A DNA stretch of 64,000 nt from CAISIP01 sp038326025 (GCA_038326025.1 JBBQJP010000001.1:135060-199059); one strand, 5' to 3'; positions 53,434-63,170 are shown, counted from the first letter of the stretch. Notes: generated by a model from the sequence alone, not told the origin. Translations and numbers: made by a program.

Positions 53434-55356
53434 ATGACAATCTTTGCGCGATATCAAGGCCGCTTCGAGGCGGCGCAGGAAGAGGAAATGTCGATCCAGG
53501 AATATCTGGATCTGTGCAAGCAGGACAGTGCCGCGTATGCCAGTGTGGCCGAACGCATGCTCAGCGCGATCGGCGAACCCGAGCTGATCGACACCCGTTC
53601 CGACCAGCGCCTCTCTCGCATCTTTGCCAACAAGATGCTGCGCCGCTACCCCAGCTTCGGTGACTTGTATGGCATGGAGGAGGCGATAGAACATATCGTG
53701 TCCTACTTCCGGCATGCGGCGCAGGGCCTGGAAGAGAAGAAACAGATCCTCTACCTGCTCGGACCGGTTGGTGGCGGCAAATCCACGCTGGCGGAAAAAC
53801 TCAAGCAGTTGATGGAGAAGATCCCGATCTACGCGATCAAGGGCTCGCCAGTACATGAGTCGCCTCTGGGCTTGTTCAACCCGGTGGAAGACGCCCAGTT
53901 GCTGCTCGACGACTACGGCATACCGCAGCGATATCTGACGACGATCATGAGTCCATGGGCGGTCAAGCGCCTGCACGAGTATGGCGGAGACATTACCCGC
54001 TTTCGCGTCGTGCGGCTGCGTCCGTCGGTGTTATCGCAGATTGCGGTGGCCAAGACAGAACCGGGTGACGAGAACAACCAGGACATTTCATCGCTGGTCG
54101 GCAAGATCGACATTCGCAAGCTCGAAAGTTATTCGCAGGATGACCCGGACGCCTACTCCTACTCCGGTGGACTGTGCCTGGCCAATCGCGGCGTGCTGGA
54201 GTTCGTCGAGATGTTCAAGGCACCGATCAAGGTGCTGCACCCGCTGCTCACCGCAACGCAGGAGGGCAACTACAAGGGTACCGAGGGTTTTGGTGCCATT
54301 CCATTCGACGGTCTCGTGCTGGCCCACTCCAACGAGGCCGAATGGCTGACGTTCAGGAACAACCGCAACAACGAGGCGTTCCTGGATCGCATCTACATCG
54401 TCAAGGTGCCCTACACACTGCGCGTGTCCGACGAGATCCACATCTACGAGAAGCTGGTTGCCAACTCCTCCTTGTCCCAGGCGCCACGCGCGCCCGACAC
54501 CTTGCGCATGTTGGCGCAGTTCTCGGTGCTGTCTCGCCTGAAGGAGCCGGAGAATTCGAGTATCTATTCGAAGATGCGGGTCTATGACGGCGAGAACCTG
54601 AAAGACACCGATCCCAAGGCCAAGAGTTACCAGGAGTACCGCGATTTCGCGGGCGTCGATGAAGGCATGACCGGCCTGTCGACGCGGTTCGCGTTCAAGA
54701 TCCTGTCGCACGTGTTCAATTTCGACCACCGGGAGATTGCGGCCAATCCGGTGCATCTGATGTATGTGCTAGAGCAGCAGATCGAGCAGGAGCAATTCGC
54801 ACCCGAGATTGAAGAAAAATACCTGCGCACGATCAAGGAGTACCTGTCTCCGCGATATGCCGAATTCATCGGCAAGGAGATCCAGACCGCGTATCTGGAG
54901 AGTTACTCCGAATACGGTCAGAACATTTTCGATCGTTATGTCACCTATGCCGATTTCTGGATCCAGGATCAGGAATACCGCGATGTGAATACCGGGGAGA
55001 TGCTCGACCGCTCGGCACTCAATGACGAACTCGAGAAGATGGAGAAACCCGCGGGCATCTCCAACCCCAAGGACTTTCGCAACGAAGTCGTCAACTTCGT
55101 GCTGCGTGCGCGTGCCAAGAACGAGGGTCACAACCCGAGCTGGACGTCCTACGAGAAGCTGCGTGTCGTCATCGAGAAGAAGATGTTCTCCAACACCGAG
55201 GATCTGCTGCCCGTGATCTCGTTCAACGCAAAAGCCAGCGCCGACGACCAGAAGAAGCACCAGGATTTCGTCGATCGCATGATCAGCAAGGGCTACACCG
55301 AGAAGCAGGTGCGTCTGCTGTGCGAGTGGTATCTGCGTGTGCGCAAGTCATCCTGA
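53434..55356 (+). CDS. prkA: PrkA family serine protein kinase (YeaG)
   Basis: AAA-fold protein linked to a C-terminal kinase-like domain, induced in stationary phase and nutrient stress in enterobacteria. The 640-aa length matches E. coli YeaG. Walker A is GPVGGGKSTLAEKL (about residues 112-119), preceded by FFGMEEAIE-like text (LYGMEEAIEHIVSYF) and followed by YAIKGSPVHESPLGLFNP, SSLVGKIDIRKLESYSQDDP and the C-terminal kinase part ending VRLLCEWYLRVRKS. First gene of prkA-yeaH-spoVR, preceded by 183 gene-free bases with a likely promoter. The start follows AAGGAGGT. Confidence 0.95.
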   Translation: MTIFARYQGRFEAAQEEEMSIQEYLDLCKQDSAAYASVAERMLSAIGEPELIDTRSDQRLSRIFANKMLRRYPSFGDLYGMEEAIEHIVSYFRHAAQGLEEKKQILYLLGPVGGGKSTLAEKLKQLMEKIPIYAIKGSPVHESPLGLFNPVEDAQLLLDDYGIPQRYLTTIMSPWAVKRLHEYGGDITRFRVVRLRPSVLSQIAVAKTEPGDENNQDISSLVGKIDIRKLESYSQDDPDAYSYSGGLCLANRGVLEFVEMFKAPIKVLHPLLTATQEGNYKGTEGFGAIPFDGLVLAHSNEAEWLTFRNNRNNEAFLDRIYIVKVPYTLRVSDEIHIYEKLVANSSLSQAPRAPDTLRMLAQFSVLSRLKEPENSSIYSKMRVYDGENLKDTDPKAKSYQEYRDFAGVDEGMTGLSTRFAFKILSHVFNFDHREIAANPVHLMYVLEQQIEQEQFAPEIEEKYLRTIKEYLSPRYAEFIGKEIQTAYLESYSEYGQNIFDRYVTYADFWIQDQEYRDVNTGEMLDRSALNDELEKMEKPAGISNPKDFRNEVVNFVLRARAKNEGHNPSWTSYEKLRVVIEKKMFSNTEDLLPVISFNAKASADDQKKHQDFVDRMISKGYTEKQVRLLCEWYLRVRKSS

Positions 55357-55380
55357 CGCAGCACCGACACGGGTCTTTTC

Positions 55381-56682
55381 ATGACCGTACGCATCATTGA
55401 CCGCCGCTTCGACAGCAAGCACAAGAGCTCGGTCAATCGCGCTCGCTTCATCCGGCGTTTCAAGGGCCAGATCCGCAAGGCCGTTTCCGACGCCATCGGC
55501 AAACGCGGCGTGCGCGACCTGGACAACGGCGAAAAGGTCGGCATACCCGGCGACGATATTGCCGAGCCACAGTTTGGTCACGGTCGCGGCGGAGAATGGG
55601 AAATCATCAACCCGGGCAACGACCGGTTCGTGCGTGGCGATCAGGTCGATCGCCCCCCGGGGGGAGCCGGTGGTACCGGGCGCGGACAGGCCACCAACGA
55701 AGGCGAAGGACTCGACGCGTTCGTGTTCACGTTGACCCGCGACGAGTTTCTCGACATCTTTTTTGACGAACTGGCCCTGCCCCATATGGTCAAGCGTCAG
55801 TTGGCGCGCATCGAGAACTACAAACGCGTACGCGCAGGATTCACCCAGAGCGGGGTTCCGACCAACATCAATCTGGGTCGCACCATGCGTGGTGCTGCCG
55901 GCCGACGTATTGCAATCGGCACGCCGTATGTGGTCCGCCTGCGATTGCTGGAAAAGGAATTGCGTGAGTGGCTGAAGGAGCGCGCCGATGCGGGTGCCGA
56001 TCCCGACGCGCCCGATCCACGCAAGGAACAGCTGCAGCGGGACATTGCCCATCTGCGCAAGCGCATCGACGCAGTGCCCTTCATCGATACCTTCGATCTG
56101 CGCTACAACAACCGCGTGCGGGTACCGCAACCGACAACACAAGCGGTGATGTTCTGCCTGCTCGATGTGTCCGGATCGATGGACGAAGAACGCAAGAACA
56201 TCGCCAAGCGCTTCTTCATGTTGCTGTACCTGTTCCTCAATCGCAATTACGAACATACCGAAGTCGTGTTCATCCGCCATCACACGGTGGCGATAGAGGT
56301 CGACGAGGAAGATTTCTTCACCTCGCGGGAAACAGGTGGCACCGTGGTATCGAGTGCGCTCGAATTGATGCGTACCGTCATCGCCGCGCGCTATTCAAGC
56401 AGCCAGTGGAACATCTACGGCGCGCAGGCCTCGGACGGCGACAACTGGAACGATGACTCGCCGCGGTGCCGGCAATTGCTGCAGGACGCCCTGCTGCCGC
56501 TGACCCAGTATTTCGCCTATATCGAGATCACCGAAGGCCCGCCGCAGAACCTGTGGCGCGAATACGAAAAACTGCAAAGCCAGCATCCCGGGCACTTCGC
56601 CATGCAGCGCATCGGCAGCCTGCGCGACATCTATCCCGTGTTCCGTGAACTGTTTCGCAAACGTGGGGTGGAGGGCGCATGA
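55381..56682 (+). CDS. yeaH: YeaH/YhbH family protein (DUF444)
   Basis: Partner gene of prkA with unknown biochemical role. The 433-aa product has a basic N-terminal region (RIIDRRFDSKHKSSVNRARFIRRF), a Gly-rich segment, and a C-terminal von Willebrand factor A-like domain with the metal-site motif FCLLDVSGSMDEERKNIAKR (about residues 260). HHTVAIEVDEEDFFTSRETGG and YGAQASDGDNWNDD are also family-typical. It follows prkA by 24 bases and overlaps spoVR by 4 bases. YhbH, the Bacillus relative, is a sporulation-associated gene, but nothing here suggests spores. Confidence 0.93.
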   Translation: MTVRIIDRRFDSKHKSSVNRARFIRRFKGQIRKAVSDAIGKRGVRDLDNGEKVGIPGDDIAEPQFGHGRGGEWEIINPGNDRFVRGDQVDRPPGGAGGTGRGQATNEGEGLDAFVFTLTRDEFLDIFFDELALPHMVKRQLARIENYKRVRAGFTQSGVPTNINLGRTMRGAAGRRIAIGTPYVVRLRLLEKELREWLKERADAGADPDAPDPRKEQLQRDIAHLRKRIDAVPFIDTFDLRYNNRVRVPQPTTQAVMFCLLDVSGSMDEERKNIAKRFFMLLYLFLNRNYEHTEVVFIRHHTVAIEVDEEDFFTSRETGGTVVSSALELMRTVIAARYSSSQWNIYGAQASDGDNWNDDSPRCRQLLQDALLPLTQYFAYIEITEGPPQNLWREYEKLQSQHPGHFAMQRIGSLRDIYPVFRELFRKRGVEGA

Positions 56683-58205
56683 GCATCGCCGCACTGCCCG
56701 TCGGTTCGGAATGGACGATCGAGGCGATCGAACAATACGACGAAGCCATCGGACGTATTGCCAAACGCTACCGGCTCGACTGTTATCCGCACCTGCTCGA
56801 GATCATCAGTTCGGAGCAGATGATGGACGCCTACGCCGCCATCGGCATGCCGGTGTACTACCACCACTGGTCCTTCGGCAAGCACTTCCTGGCCACCGAG
56901 AACCGCTATCGGCGCGGTCAGATGGGACTGGCCTACGAGATTGTCATCAACTCCAACCCGTGTATCGCCTACCTGATGGAGGAAAACACGTTGCCGATGC
57001 AGGCCCTGGTCATCGCCCACGCCGCCTATGGCCACAACTCCTTCTTCAAGGGCAACCACCTGTTCCGGCAATGGACCAGTGCCGACGCCATCGTCGACTA
57101 CCTGGTGTTTGCGCGTCACTACATCGCCCAATGCGAGGAACGCCATGGTATCGCGGCGGTCGAACGGATCATCGACGCGTGCCATGCGTTGCAGACCGTC
57201 GGCGTCGACCGCTACAAGCGCTCTTCTCAGCTGTCGCTGGCCAAGGAAACCGAGCGCCAGCAGGCCCGGTCGGACTACCAGCAAAGCCAGGTCAATGCCT
57301 TGTGGCGAACGCTGCCTCCGCTGCCCGAGCGTGAACGGCCCACGGAAGAAACGCGCTTTCCGGTGGAGCCCGAGGAGAACCTGCTTTATTTCGTAGAAAA
57401 GCACGCCCCGATGCTGGAGCCCTGGCAACGCGAAGTGGTACGCATCGTGCGCAAGATCGGCCAATATTTCTATCCGCAGCGCCAGACCCAGGTGATGAAC
57501 GAAGGTTGGGCGACCTTCTGGCACTACACGCTGCTCAACACCTTGTACGACGAAGGTGGCGTGTCCGACGGATTCATGCTGGAATTCCTGCAATCTCACA
57601 CCAACGTGGTGTACCAGCCGCCCTACAACAGCCCGCACTACAGCGGCATCAATCCATATGCATTGGGTTTCGCGATGTGGCGCGACATCCGTCGCATCTG
57701 CGAGACGCCTGACGACGAAGACCGTGCCTGGTTTCCGCAAATTGCCGGTAGCGACTGGCGCGAGACATTCGACTTCGCCATGCAGAATTTCAAGGACGAA
57801 AGCTTCATCGCCCAGTACCTGTCGCCGCGACTGATGCGCGAGTTCCGCTTCTTCTCGGTGCTCGACGACGACAGCAAATCCAAGCTGCAGATCGGCGCCA
57901 TCCACGATGAGGCCGGCTACCAGGCGGTGCGTCAGAAGCTGTCGGAGCAATACGATCTGGGCCGGCGCGACCCCAATCTGCAGGTATGGAGCGTCGACCT
58001 GCGCGGCGACCGCTCGCTGACGCTGCGCCATTTCGCACATCGGCGCCGACCGCTGGATGCGTCCAGCACCAAAGTGCTTGAGCATCTGGCCTATCTTTGG
58101 GGCTTCGTCGTGCGGCTCGAGCGCCTCAACGCCGACGGCACGGTCGAACTGGTGATGCAAAAGAGCCACGAAAAGCGCGCAGCCCACGGTGGCGCAAATC
58201 CCTGA
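56679..58205 (+). CDS. SpoVR family protein (YcgB)
   Basis: Third gene of the prkA-yeaH-spoVR unit. The 508-aa protein matches SpoVR over its length: YLIRYRLDCYP-like start (RYRLDCYPHLLEIISSEQMMDAY), MPVYYHHWSFGKHF, HAAYGHNSFFKGNHLFRQW and NEGWATFWHYTLLNTLYDEG, with several conserved His/Glu residues that could bind metal. SpoVR is required for spore cortex formation in Bacillus, but in proteobacteria its role is stress-related and unclear. The ATG overlaps the yeaH stop (ATGA). Convergent with the phosphatase gene, 18 bases apart. Confidence 0.94.
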   Translation: MSIAALPVGSEWTIEAIEQYDEAIGRIAKRYRLDCYPHLLEIISSEQMMDAYAAIGMPVYYHHWSFGKHFLATENRYRRGQMGLAYEIVINSNPCIAYLMEENTLPMQALVIAHAAYGHNSFFKGNHLFRQWTSADAIVDYLVFARHYIAQCEERHGIAAVERIIDACHALQTVGVDRYKRSSQLSLAKETERQQARSDYQQSQVNALWRTLPPLPERERPTEETRFPVEPEENLLYFVEKHAPMLEPWQREVVRIVRKIGQYFYPQRQTQVMNEGWATFWHYTLLNTLYDEGGVSDGFMLEFLQSHTNVVYQPPYNSPHYSGINPYALGFAMWRDIRRICETPDDEDRAWFPQIAGSDWRETFDFAMQNFKDESFIAQYLSPRLMREFRFFSVLDDDSKSKLQIGAIHDEAGYQAVRQKLSEQYDLGRRDPNLQVWSVDLRGDRSLTLRHFAHRRRPLDASSTKVLEHLAYLWGFVVRLERLNADGTVELVMQKSHEKRAAHGGANP

Positions 58206-58223
58206 CTGAGACCGGCGCGGCGC

Positions 58224-59828
58224 TCAGTTGCGCAGCAGACGCGAGCGACCCGACTCCACCGTGAATGTCGCCAGTGTCGAAATGCTGGCATCGGGTTTGC
58301 GGACATCGCTCACGACGCGTAGTTCGGCCTGCAACCGGGCCGGCGTGAACTCGGCGACACCGTATCCGCGCTGCTCGCCATCGGCGAACACACAGTGGGG
58401 ATTTGCCGCCAGCAAGCTCGCCACGCGGCCGTTGCCGCTGCCCTTTGAAGTGATGCTGGTGCCACACAATTCAACCGCCACTACATCCGAAGCCACGTTT
58501 TCATGGTCGGCCAGCACATGACCCACCCAGTTTGCGTGGATGTCGCCTCCCAAAAATACCGGATTGGGTACGCGGTGCCGGCGCAAGGAATCGGTCAGTC
58601 GCCGGCGCGCCGCCGGATAACCGTCCCAGCCGTCATTGACCAGGATCCGGCCCGGTCCCGGCCGAAAATCTCGCTGCGCGAACACCGTCTGTTGCGCGAG
58701 CAGGTTCCAGTGCGTCTGACGGGTAAGGTCGCTGGCCAGGGACGCATCGAGCCAATCCTCCTGCTCCCTACCGAGCATGCTTCGTGTCGGGTCGGCCAAG
58801 GCCGCGCAAGTCGCCGGATCCACCAGGCCCGCACCTGGCCGCCCCTCGCGGGTACAGACCTGCGCATGCTTGTACTGCCGTCCGTCTAGCAGATGCAGCG
58901 AAGCCAGTCGGCCGTACTGTGCACGGTCATGGATACGCAGGGCACCCGGGCCCGTGCCGCCGAAGGCCGCCACCAGCGCACTTGCACGCAAGGGCATGTG
59001 TTCGTAATACGCCTGATAAGCTGCCTGACGCCGTGTTGCGAAGGCCTGCGGCGAAGACCGATCGCCCGCCTCGCCATAGCCTGGATGTTCCCCCGCATAG
59101 TCGTTCTGCACCTCGTGGTCGTCCCAGGTGAGCCACCACGGGCAGGACTGGTGCATGGCCTGCAGATCCGGGTCGCCCTTGTAGACGGCATAACGGCGCC
59201 GGTATCCTGCCAGGTCCAGCACCCAGCCTCCGCCCGGACTGCGCAGACCGGTGTTGTTGCCCGGGTATTCATAGATGTAGTCGCCCAGAAAAACGACCGC
59301 ATCGAGTTGCTCGTCGCGCATATGGCGCCATGCGGAAAAATATCCGTCCTCCCACTTCTGGCAAGACGCATAGGCCACGCGCAAGCGGGCAAGGTTCGCG
59401 TCGGGTTGCGGCAGGCTACGTGTGCGCCCCACCGGACTGACCGCGTCACCCAACATGAATCGGTAGAAGTACCAGCGATCGGGTGCCAGGCCGTCAACCT
59501 CGGCATGCACACTGTGCGCCAGTTCGGGTTGCGCCAGCGCCTGGCCCTTGCGCACGACCCGCTGGAACCCGTCGTCGTCGGCCACTTCCCAGGACACCGC
59601 GAGTGGCCCCACCTGGCTGGCCAACGGGAAGCTGCGCCCCTGCACCAAACGGGTCCACAACACCACCGAATCGGATTGTGGTGCGCCACTGGCCACGCCG
59701 AGCGCAAACGGATAGTCCACAAATCGGGTGCTGGCGCGCGAGGGGCGCGGCAGCCACAGCGCCGACGCACCGGCCAGTGCCAGTTGCAGCCAACGCCGGC
59801 GATCGGGTTGCTGCAGCGCGTATGCCAT
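58224..59828 (-). CDS. phoD: Tat-exported alkaline phosphatase D-like phosphoesterase
   Basis: PhoD-type metallophosphatase expected in the periplasm. The 534-aa product starts with a Tat-like signal (RRRWLQLALAGASALWLP). The PhoD N-terminal domain (FALGVASGAPQSDSVVLWTRL) is followed by metal-site motifs of the calcineurin-like PhoD fold: VFLGDYIYEYPGN, TWDDHEVQNDYAG, and VFLGGDIHANWVGHVLAD. Length agrees with the family. An alternative substrate among phosphodiesters is possible. It lies 3 bases downstream of the MFS transporter gene on the same strand, so the two are probably co-transcribed. Confidence 0.9.
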   Translation of the reverse strand: MAYALQQPDRRRWLQLALAGASALWLPRPSRASTRFVDYPFALGVASGAPQSDSVVLWTRLVQGRSFPLASQVGPLAVSWEVADDDGFQRVVRKGQALAQPELAHSVHAEVDGLAPDRWYFYRFMLGDAVSPVGRTRSLPQPDANLARLRVAYASCQKWEDGYFSAWRHMRDEQLDAVVFLGDYIYEYPGNNTGLRSPGGGWVLDLAGYRRRYAVYKGDPDLQAMHQSCPWWLTWDDHEVQNDYAGEHPGYGEAGDRSSPQAFATRRQAAYQAYYEHMPLRASALVAAFGGTGPGALRIHDRAQYGRLASLHLLDGRQYKHAQVCTREGRPGAGLVDPATCAALADPTRSMLGREQEDWLDASLASDLTRQTHWNLLAQQTVFAQRDFRPGPGRILVNDGWDGYPAARRRLTDSLRRHRVPNPVFLGGDIHANWVGHVLADHENVASDVVAVELCGTSITSKGSGNGRVASLLAANPHCVFADGEQRGYGVAEFTPARLQAELRVVSDVRKPDASISTLATFTVESGRSRLLRN

Positions 59829-59831
59829 GAC

Positions 59832-61127
59832 TCAGGCCGCGGCCAAGCCTTGCATTGGCTGTGGAGGTGGACGACCGGTGCGCGCACGATAAATCAGGAA
59901 TCCGATGATCGCCAGGTTCAGTGCGTTCCAGGCTATGCCGTTGACAAAAGCCGCACGGTAGGAACCGGTCCAGTCGAAGATCGCACCCGACATCCAGCCT
60001 CCGAGTGCCATGCCCAGCAAAGTAGCCATCAGCACGGTACCGACCCGTGCACCAGCCTGCATTGGCGCGAAATACTCACGTACGATCAGCGCATAACTGG
60101 GCACGATTCCACCCTGGAACAGGCCAAACAGCCCAGAGACAACATACAGCGGCACCAGGCCGTCCGAGGGCAGAAACATCAGCAGCGCCACACCCTGCAG
60201 CACCGAACCCAGCAGCAGCGTATGAAGGCCGCCGATGTGGTCCGATATCCAACCCGACAACAGACGGCTCACGATGCCGGCACCCATCATCAACGACAAC
60301 ATTTCGGCGCCGCGCGCGGCGCCGAAGCCCAGATCGGTGCAATAAGCCACGATATGCACCTGCGGCATGGCCATCGCCACACAACAGGCCACACCCGCGA
60401 CACACAACAGGAGTTGCAACATGGCCGGACGCAGTCCCAGCGGCAGCGCCGGGTCCGACCGGCCAATGAATCGCGCCGCGCGCAAGGGTGCTGCGGCGCG
60501 GCCGGCGGCCAGCGTGACCGCGGCGGCTGCCGGTGTCCGGGTGCGCAGGAAAAACGCCAGCGGAATGATGGTCACGACACAAAAAACGCCGAGCGCCACA
60601 TAGGTCGTGCGCCAACCCACCGCATCGATGGAGCGCTGCATTACCGGCGCCCAGACCACGCCTGCCAGGTAGTTGCCGCTCATGCAAATCGCCAGCGCAA
60701 TTCCACGGCGCCGATCGAACCACTGCGACGTGTCGGCCACCAGCGGGGCAAACGTGGCCGATGTGCCAAGCAGTCCGATCAACAGACCGTGGGCAAGGCT
60801 GAATTGCCACAGGCTGCCAGCCGATCCGGCCGCAACAAAACCCAGGCCCAGCGCGACGGCACCGATCATGGTGACCACCATCACGCCGTAGCGGTCGGCC
60901 AGGCGCCCCATCAGAATGCCCCCGATGCCAAAGCCGATCAGCGTCAGCGTATAGGGCAGCGATGCATCACCGCGCGCCACCCCGAAGTCGGCCTGCATCG
61001 CTGGTAAAACCACCGCGGCGCCGTACATGCCGACGCCTCCAATCGTCATCAGCAACAACGATACCGCCAGGCGCGTCCACGCGTAAGTCGACTCGACGCC
61101 GCGCGATGGAACCGGATCCGTACCCAT
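59832..61127 (-). CDS. Major facilitator superfamily transporter
   Basis: The 431-aa protein has about 12 hydrophobic segments. The MFS motif between helices 2 and 3 reads GILMGRLADRYGVMVV, and GGVGMYGAAVVLPAMQADFGV marks the N-terminal helix. Helices 7-12 include SGWISDHIGGLHTLLLGSVL. The substrate is not identifiable from sequence. The ATG at 61127 is preferred, since the frame upstream to 61250 (Arg/Cys-rich) runs into the ribH end. It ends 3 bases before the phosphatase gene; transport of a phosphorylated or released compound would be speculation. Confidence 0.88.
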   Translation of the reverse strand: MGTDPVPSRGVESTYAWTRLAVSLLLMTIGGVGMYGAAVVLPAMQADFGVARGDASLPYTLTLIGFGIGGILMGRLADRYGVMVVTMIGAVALGLGFVAAGSAGSLWQFSLAHGLLIGLLGTSATFAPLVADTSQWFDRRRGIALAICMSGNYLAGVVWAPVMQRSIDAVGWRTTYVALGVFCVVTIIPLAFFLRTRTPAAAAVTLAAGRAAAPLRAARFIGRSDPALPLGLRPAMLQLLLCVAGVACCVAMAMPQVHIVAYCTDLGFGAARGAEMLSLMMGAGIVSRLLSGWISDHIGGLHTLLLGSVLQGVALLMFLPSDGLVPLYVVSGLFGLFQGGIVPSYALIVREYFAPMQAGARVGTVLMATLLGMALGGWMSGAIFDWTGSYRAAFVNGIAWNALNLAIIGFLIYRARTGRPPPQPMQGLAAA

Positions 61128-61156
61128 GATGGGCTGGCGGCGTATCGGTGGCCTGA

Positions 61157-61717
61157 CTATTGAATCGTGTCCGGGCCGCCCGATCCTTCGGACGTATCGA
61201 CAGGCGCGACATGTGTGGCACGTCGCAAGGCCTGCACCGTGCGCACACATGCTCCGGCAGCTTCCGCACCCTTGACGACAAAATGCGCGCCGAAGAACTG
61301 CTGATGCTCTTCGTGCGGCTGAAACTGGTGGGGTGTCAGCACCACCGACAGCACCGGCACGTCGGTCTGCAGTTGTACCGTCATCAGCCCGTCAAGCACG
61401 GCCTGGGCCACAAAGTCATGGCGATAGATGCCGCCGTCGACGACCAATGCACAGGCCACGATGGCGTCATACCGACCGCTGCGCGCCAGGCGTTTAGCCA
61501 TCAATGGCAATTCGAATGCGCCGGGCACATCCAGCACGTCGATCGCGTCGCGTCCGATCCCCAGGCGTTGCATCTCGGCCAGGAACCCGTCACGCGCCTG
61601 GTGCACGATGTTCTGGTGCCAACTGGCCTGAACAAAGGCGTAACGCGGCCCGACGGACCCGACATCAACCATCGGTGCAGATTTGGAAGGGGATACGGGT
61701 GGCATCGACTGTGGCAT
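61157..61717 (-). CDS. ribH: 6,7-dimethyl-8-ribityllumazine synthase, type-2-like
   Basis: Penultimate enzyme of riboflavin biosynthesis. The 186-aa protein shows VPGAFELPLMAKRLA (substrate site), ACALVVDGGIYRHDFVAQAVLDGLM and VLTPHQFQPHEEHQQFFGAHFVVKGAEAA. The long PHEEHQQFF segment and decamer-type spacing resemble the RibH2 lumazine synthases of Brucella and Mesorhizobium rather than the standard RibH. The start at 61717 follows AAGGA; a GTG at 61756 is less likely. No other rib gene is near and no FMN riboswitch was recognised upstream. A probable second, housekeeping ribH would be expected elsewhere. Confidence 0.85.
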   Translation of the reverse strand: MPQSMPPVSPSKSAPMVDVGSVGPRYAFVQASWHQNIVHQARDGFLAEMQRLGIGRDAIDVLDVPGAFELPLMAKRLARSGRYDAIVACALVVDGGIYRHDFVAQAVLDGLMTVQLQTDVPVLSVVLTPHQFQPHEEHQQFFGAHFVVKGAEAAGACVRTVQALRRATHVAPVDTSEGSGGPDTIQ

Positions 61718-61875
61718 GGCATGGATCCTTGATTCGGTTTGCGGCATTCGTAGCACACAACTGCGCGACGTCCGTCACAGGACAGACGGACCCCGGGCTT
61801 GGGTTCTATTTCGTCCGGGCTTTCGCCGTCGGCGCCTTGATTCTAGGTCAGCACCATTGGGCCGGATACCTTGCC

Positions 61876-63066
61876 TCAGGCACGTGCGAGGCAGTCCGCC
61901 GCCGCCGCCAGCGCGCCGGTGCCGAATGCGATGTTCTGCACCCGCATGGCAGCCTGCACGCCGCCCAGGCAACCGAGCACCATCGGCGCATTCACATCGC
62001 CCAGATGACCGATACGAAACACCCTGCCCTGCAGCGCACCGAGCCCACCGGCAATGGCAACCTGGAACTGCTCACGCGCGACCCTGCGCAAGGCATCGAC
62101 GTCAATGCCGGCCGCGACCTGAACCGCCGTCACCGAGGTGGAGCGGGCTGACGCGTCGGTGGCGAAGAGTCCGACCGCACCGCCCGTACTCCAGCGTTGC
62201 ACGGCTGCATGTACCGCCGCCGCCAGCTGACGGTGTCGCTGCATGACCTGGTCCAGGCCCTCTTCGAAGATCAACTGCAACGCCGCCTGCAGGCCGAACA
62301 ACTGATTCTGCGGCGGCGTGCCGCAGAACTTGCGGTAGGCCAGCGGACTCTTGCGCACGCGCCAGTCCCAGTAGTAACGAGGGGTCGTGACGCTTTCACA
62401 AACCGCGAATGCGCGCGCGTCGGCCACGGCAAAACCCAGTCCGGGCGGACACATCAGGCCTTTTTGTGACGCACCAAGCACCACATTCACACCCAGCGCA
62501 TCCATGGCAAAAGGCGCCGCGCCGAGCGACGCAACAACATCGACCACAAACAATGCCGGATGACCTGCGTTGTCGATTGCCCTGCGCAAAGCCGCCATGT
62601 CGCTGCTGACCCCGCTGGCCGTATCGGTATGTACGGCAAACACGGCCACGATCTCATGTGCAGTGTCCTCGCGCAACATCTGCTCGACCGCATCCGGGTC
62701 AATGGGCAAGCCTTCTATCCACGGCGTACGCAGAGCCTCGACCCCCATGGCCGTGCATTGCAGTGCCCATGAATCGGAGAAGTGACCGGTACCGGGCACC
62801 AGCACACGCTGCCCCGGAGAGACCAGGTTGGTGATCACGGCCTCCCAGGCACCATGGCCGTTGCAGGCATAGATGAACACATCGCCGGACGCACTGTGCA
62901 GCAAGCGCCGCAGCCCCTGCTCGCACAGCGCAATCACCTGATCGAGCCGTTCATCGGCCATGTCCATTGGCTGACGGCTCATCGCGTGTATCACTTCCGG
63001 CGGTACATGACTAGGCCCCGGTGAGTGCAGGAAACGATGGCCGGGAATACGCGGAAAAGGATTCAT
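61876..63066 (-). CDS. Class V aminotransferase (alanine/serine--glyoxylate type)
   Basis: PLP-dependent aminotransferase. The 396-aa protein begins HRFLHSPGPSHVPPEVIHAM as in serine-glyoxylate and alanine-glyoxylate aminotransferases, with CNGHGAWEAVITNLV, VDVVASLGAAPFAMDALGV, the PLP-binding Lys in LGASQKGLMCPPGLGF (about residue 196), and the C-terminal FRIGHLGDVNAPMVLGCLGG. Substrate choice among Ala, Ser and aspartate-type donors cannot be read from sequence. It lies upstream of ribH on the same strand, 160 bases away. The IS to its right has inserted close to its promoter side. Confidence 0.88.
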   Translation of the reverse strand: MNPFPRIPGHRFLHSPGPSHVPPEVIHAMSRQPMDMADERLDQVIALCEQGLRRLLHSASGDVFIYACNGHGAWEAVITNLVSPGQRVLVPGTGHFSDSWALQCTAMGVEALRTPWIEGLPIDPDAVEQMLREDTAHEIVAVFAVHTDTASGVSSDMAALRRAIDNAGHPALFVVDVVASLGAAPFAMDALGVNVVLGASQKGLMCPPGLGFAVADARAFAVCESVTTPRYYWDWRVRKSPLAYRKFCGTPPQNQLFGLQAALQLIFEEGLDQVMQRHRQLAAAVHAAVQRWSTGGAVGLFATDASARSTSVTAVQVAAGIDVDALRRVAREQFQVAIAGGLGALQGRVFRIGHLGDVNAPMVLGCLGGVQAAMRVQNIAFGTGALAAAADCLARA

Positions 63067-63135
63067 GGGTGGTCACCAGGCGACAGGGAAGCCGATGTTA
63101 ATCGAGGCCGCACACGGGTGCGAGAATCAGCCTTG

Positions 63136-63157
63136 TCCAACGAGGTATGAGCCTGAA
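63136..63157 (+). repeat. IS end repeat, copy 1
   Basis: TCCAACGAGGTATGAGCCTG plus AA; matches copy 2 at 63171-63192 at 20 of 22 positions. The copies are 35 bases apart in the same orientation, as expected for transposase-binding sites at an element end. Confidence 0.8.
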
Positions 63158-63170
63158 GGGGTCGCGTATT

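Noticed and set aside
58893..61007. 704-codon plus-strand open frame antisense to the phosphatase and MFS genes
   Set aside because: It is Arg/His/Gln-rich with no family similarity and is the mirror of two well-supported genes; long antisense frames are expected in GC-rich coding DNA.
61757..61875. FMN riboswitch upstream of ribH
   Set aside because: The conserved RFN-element blocks are not present in the complement of this stretch.
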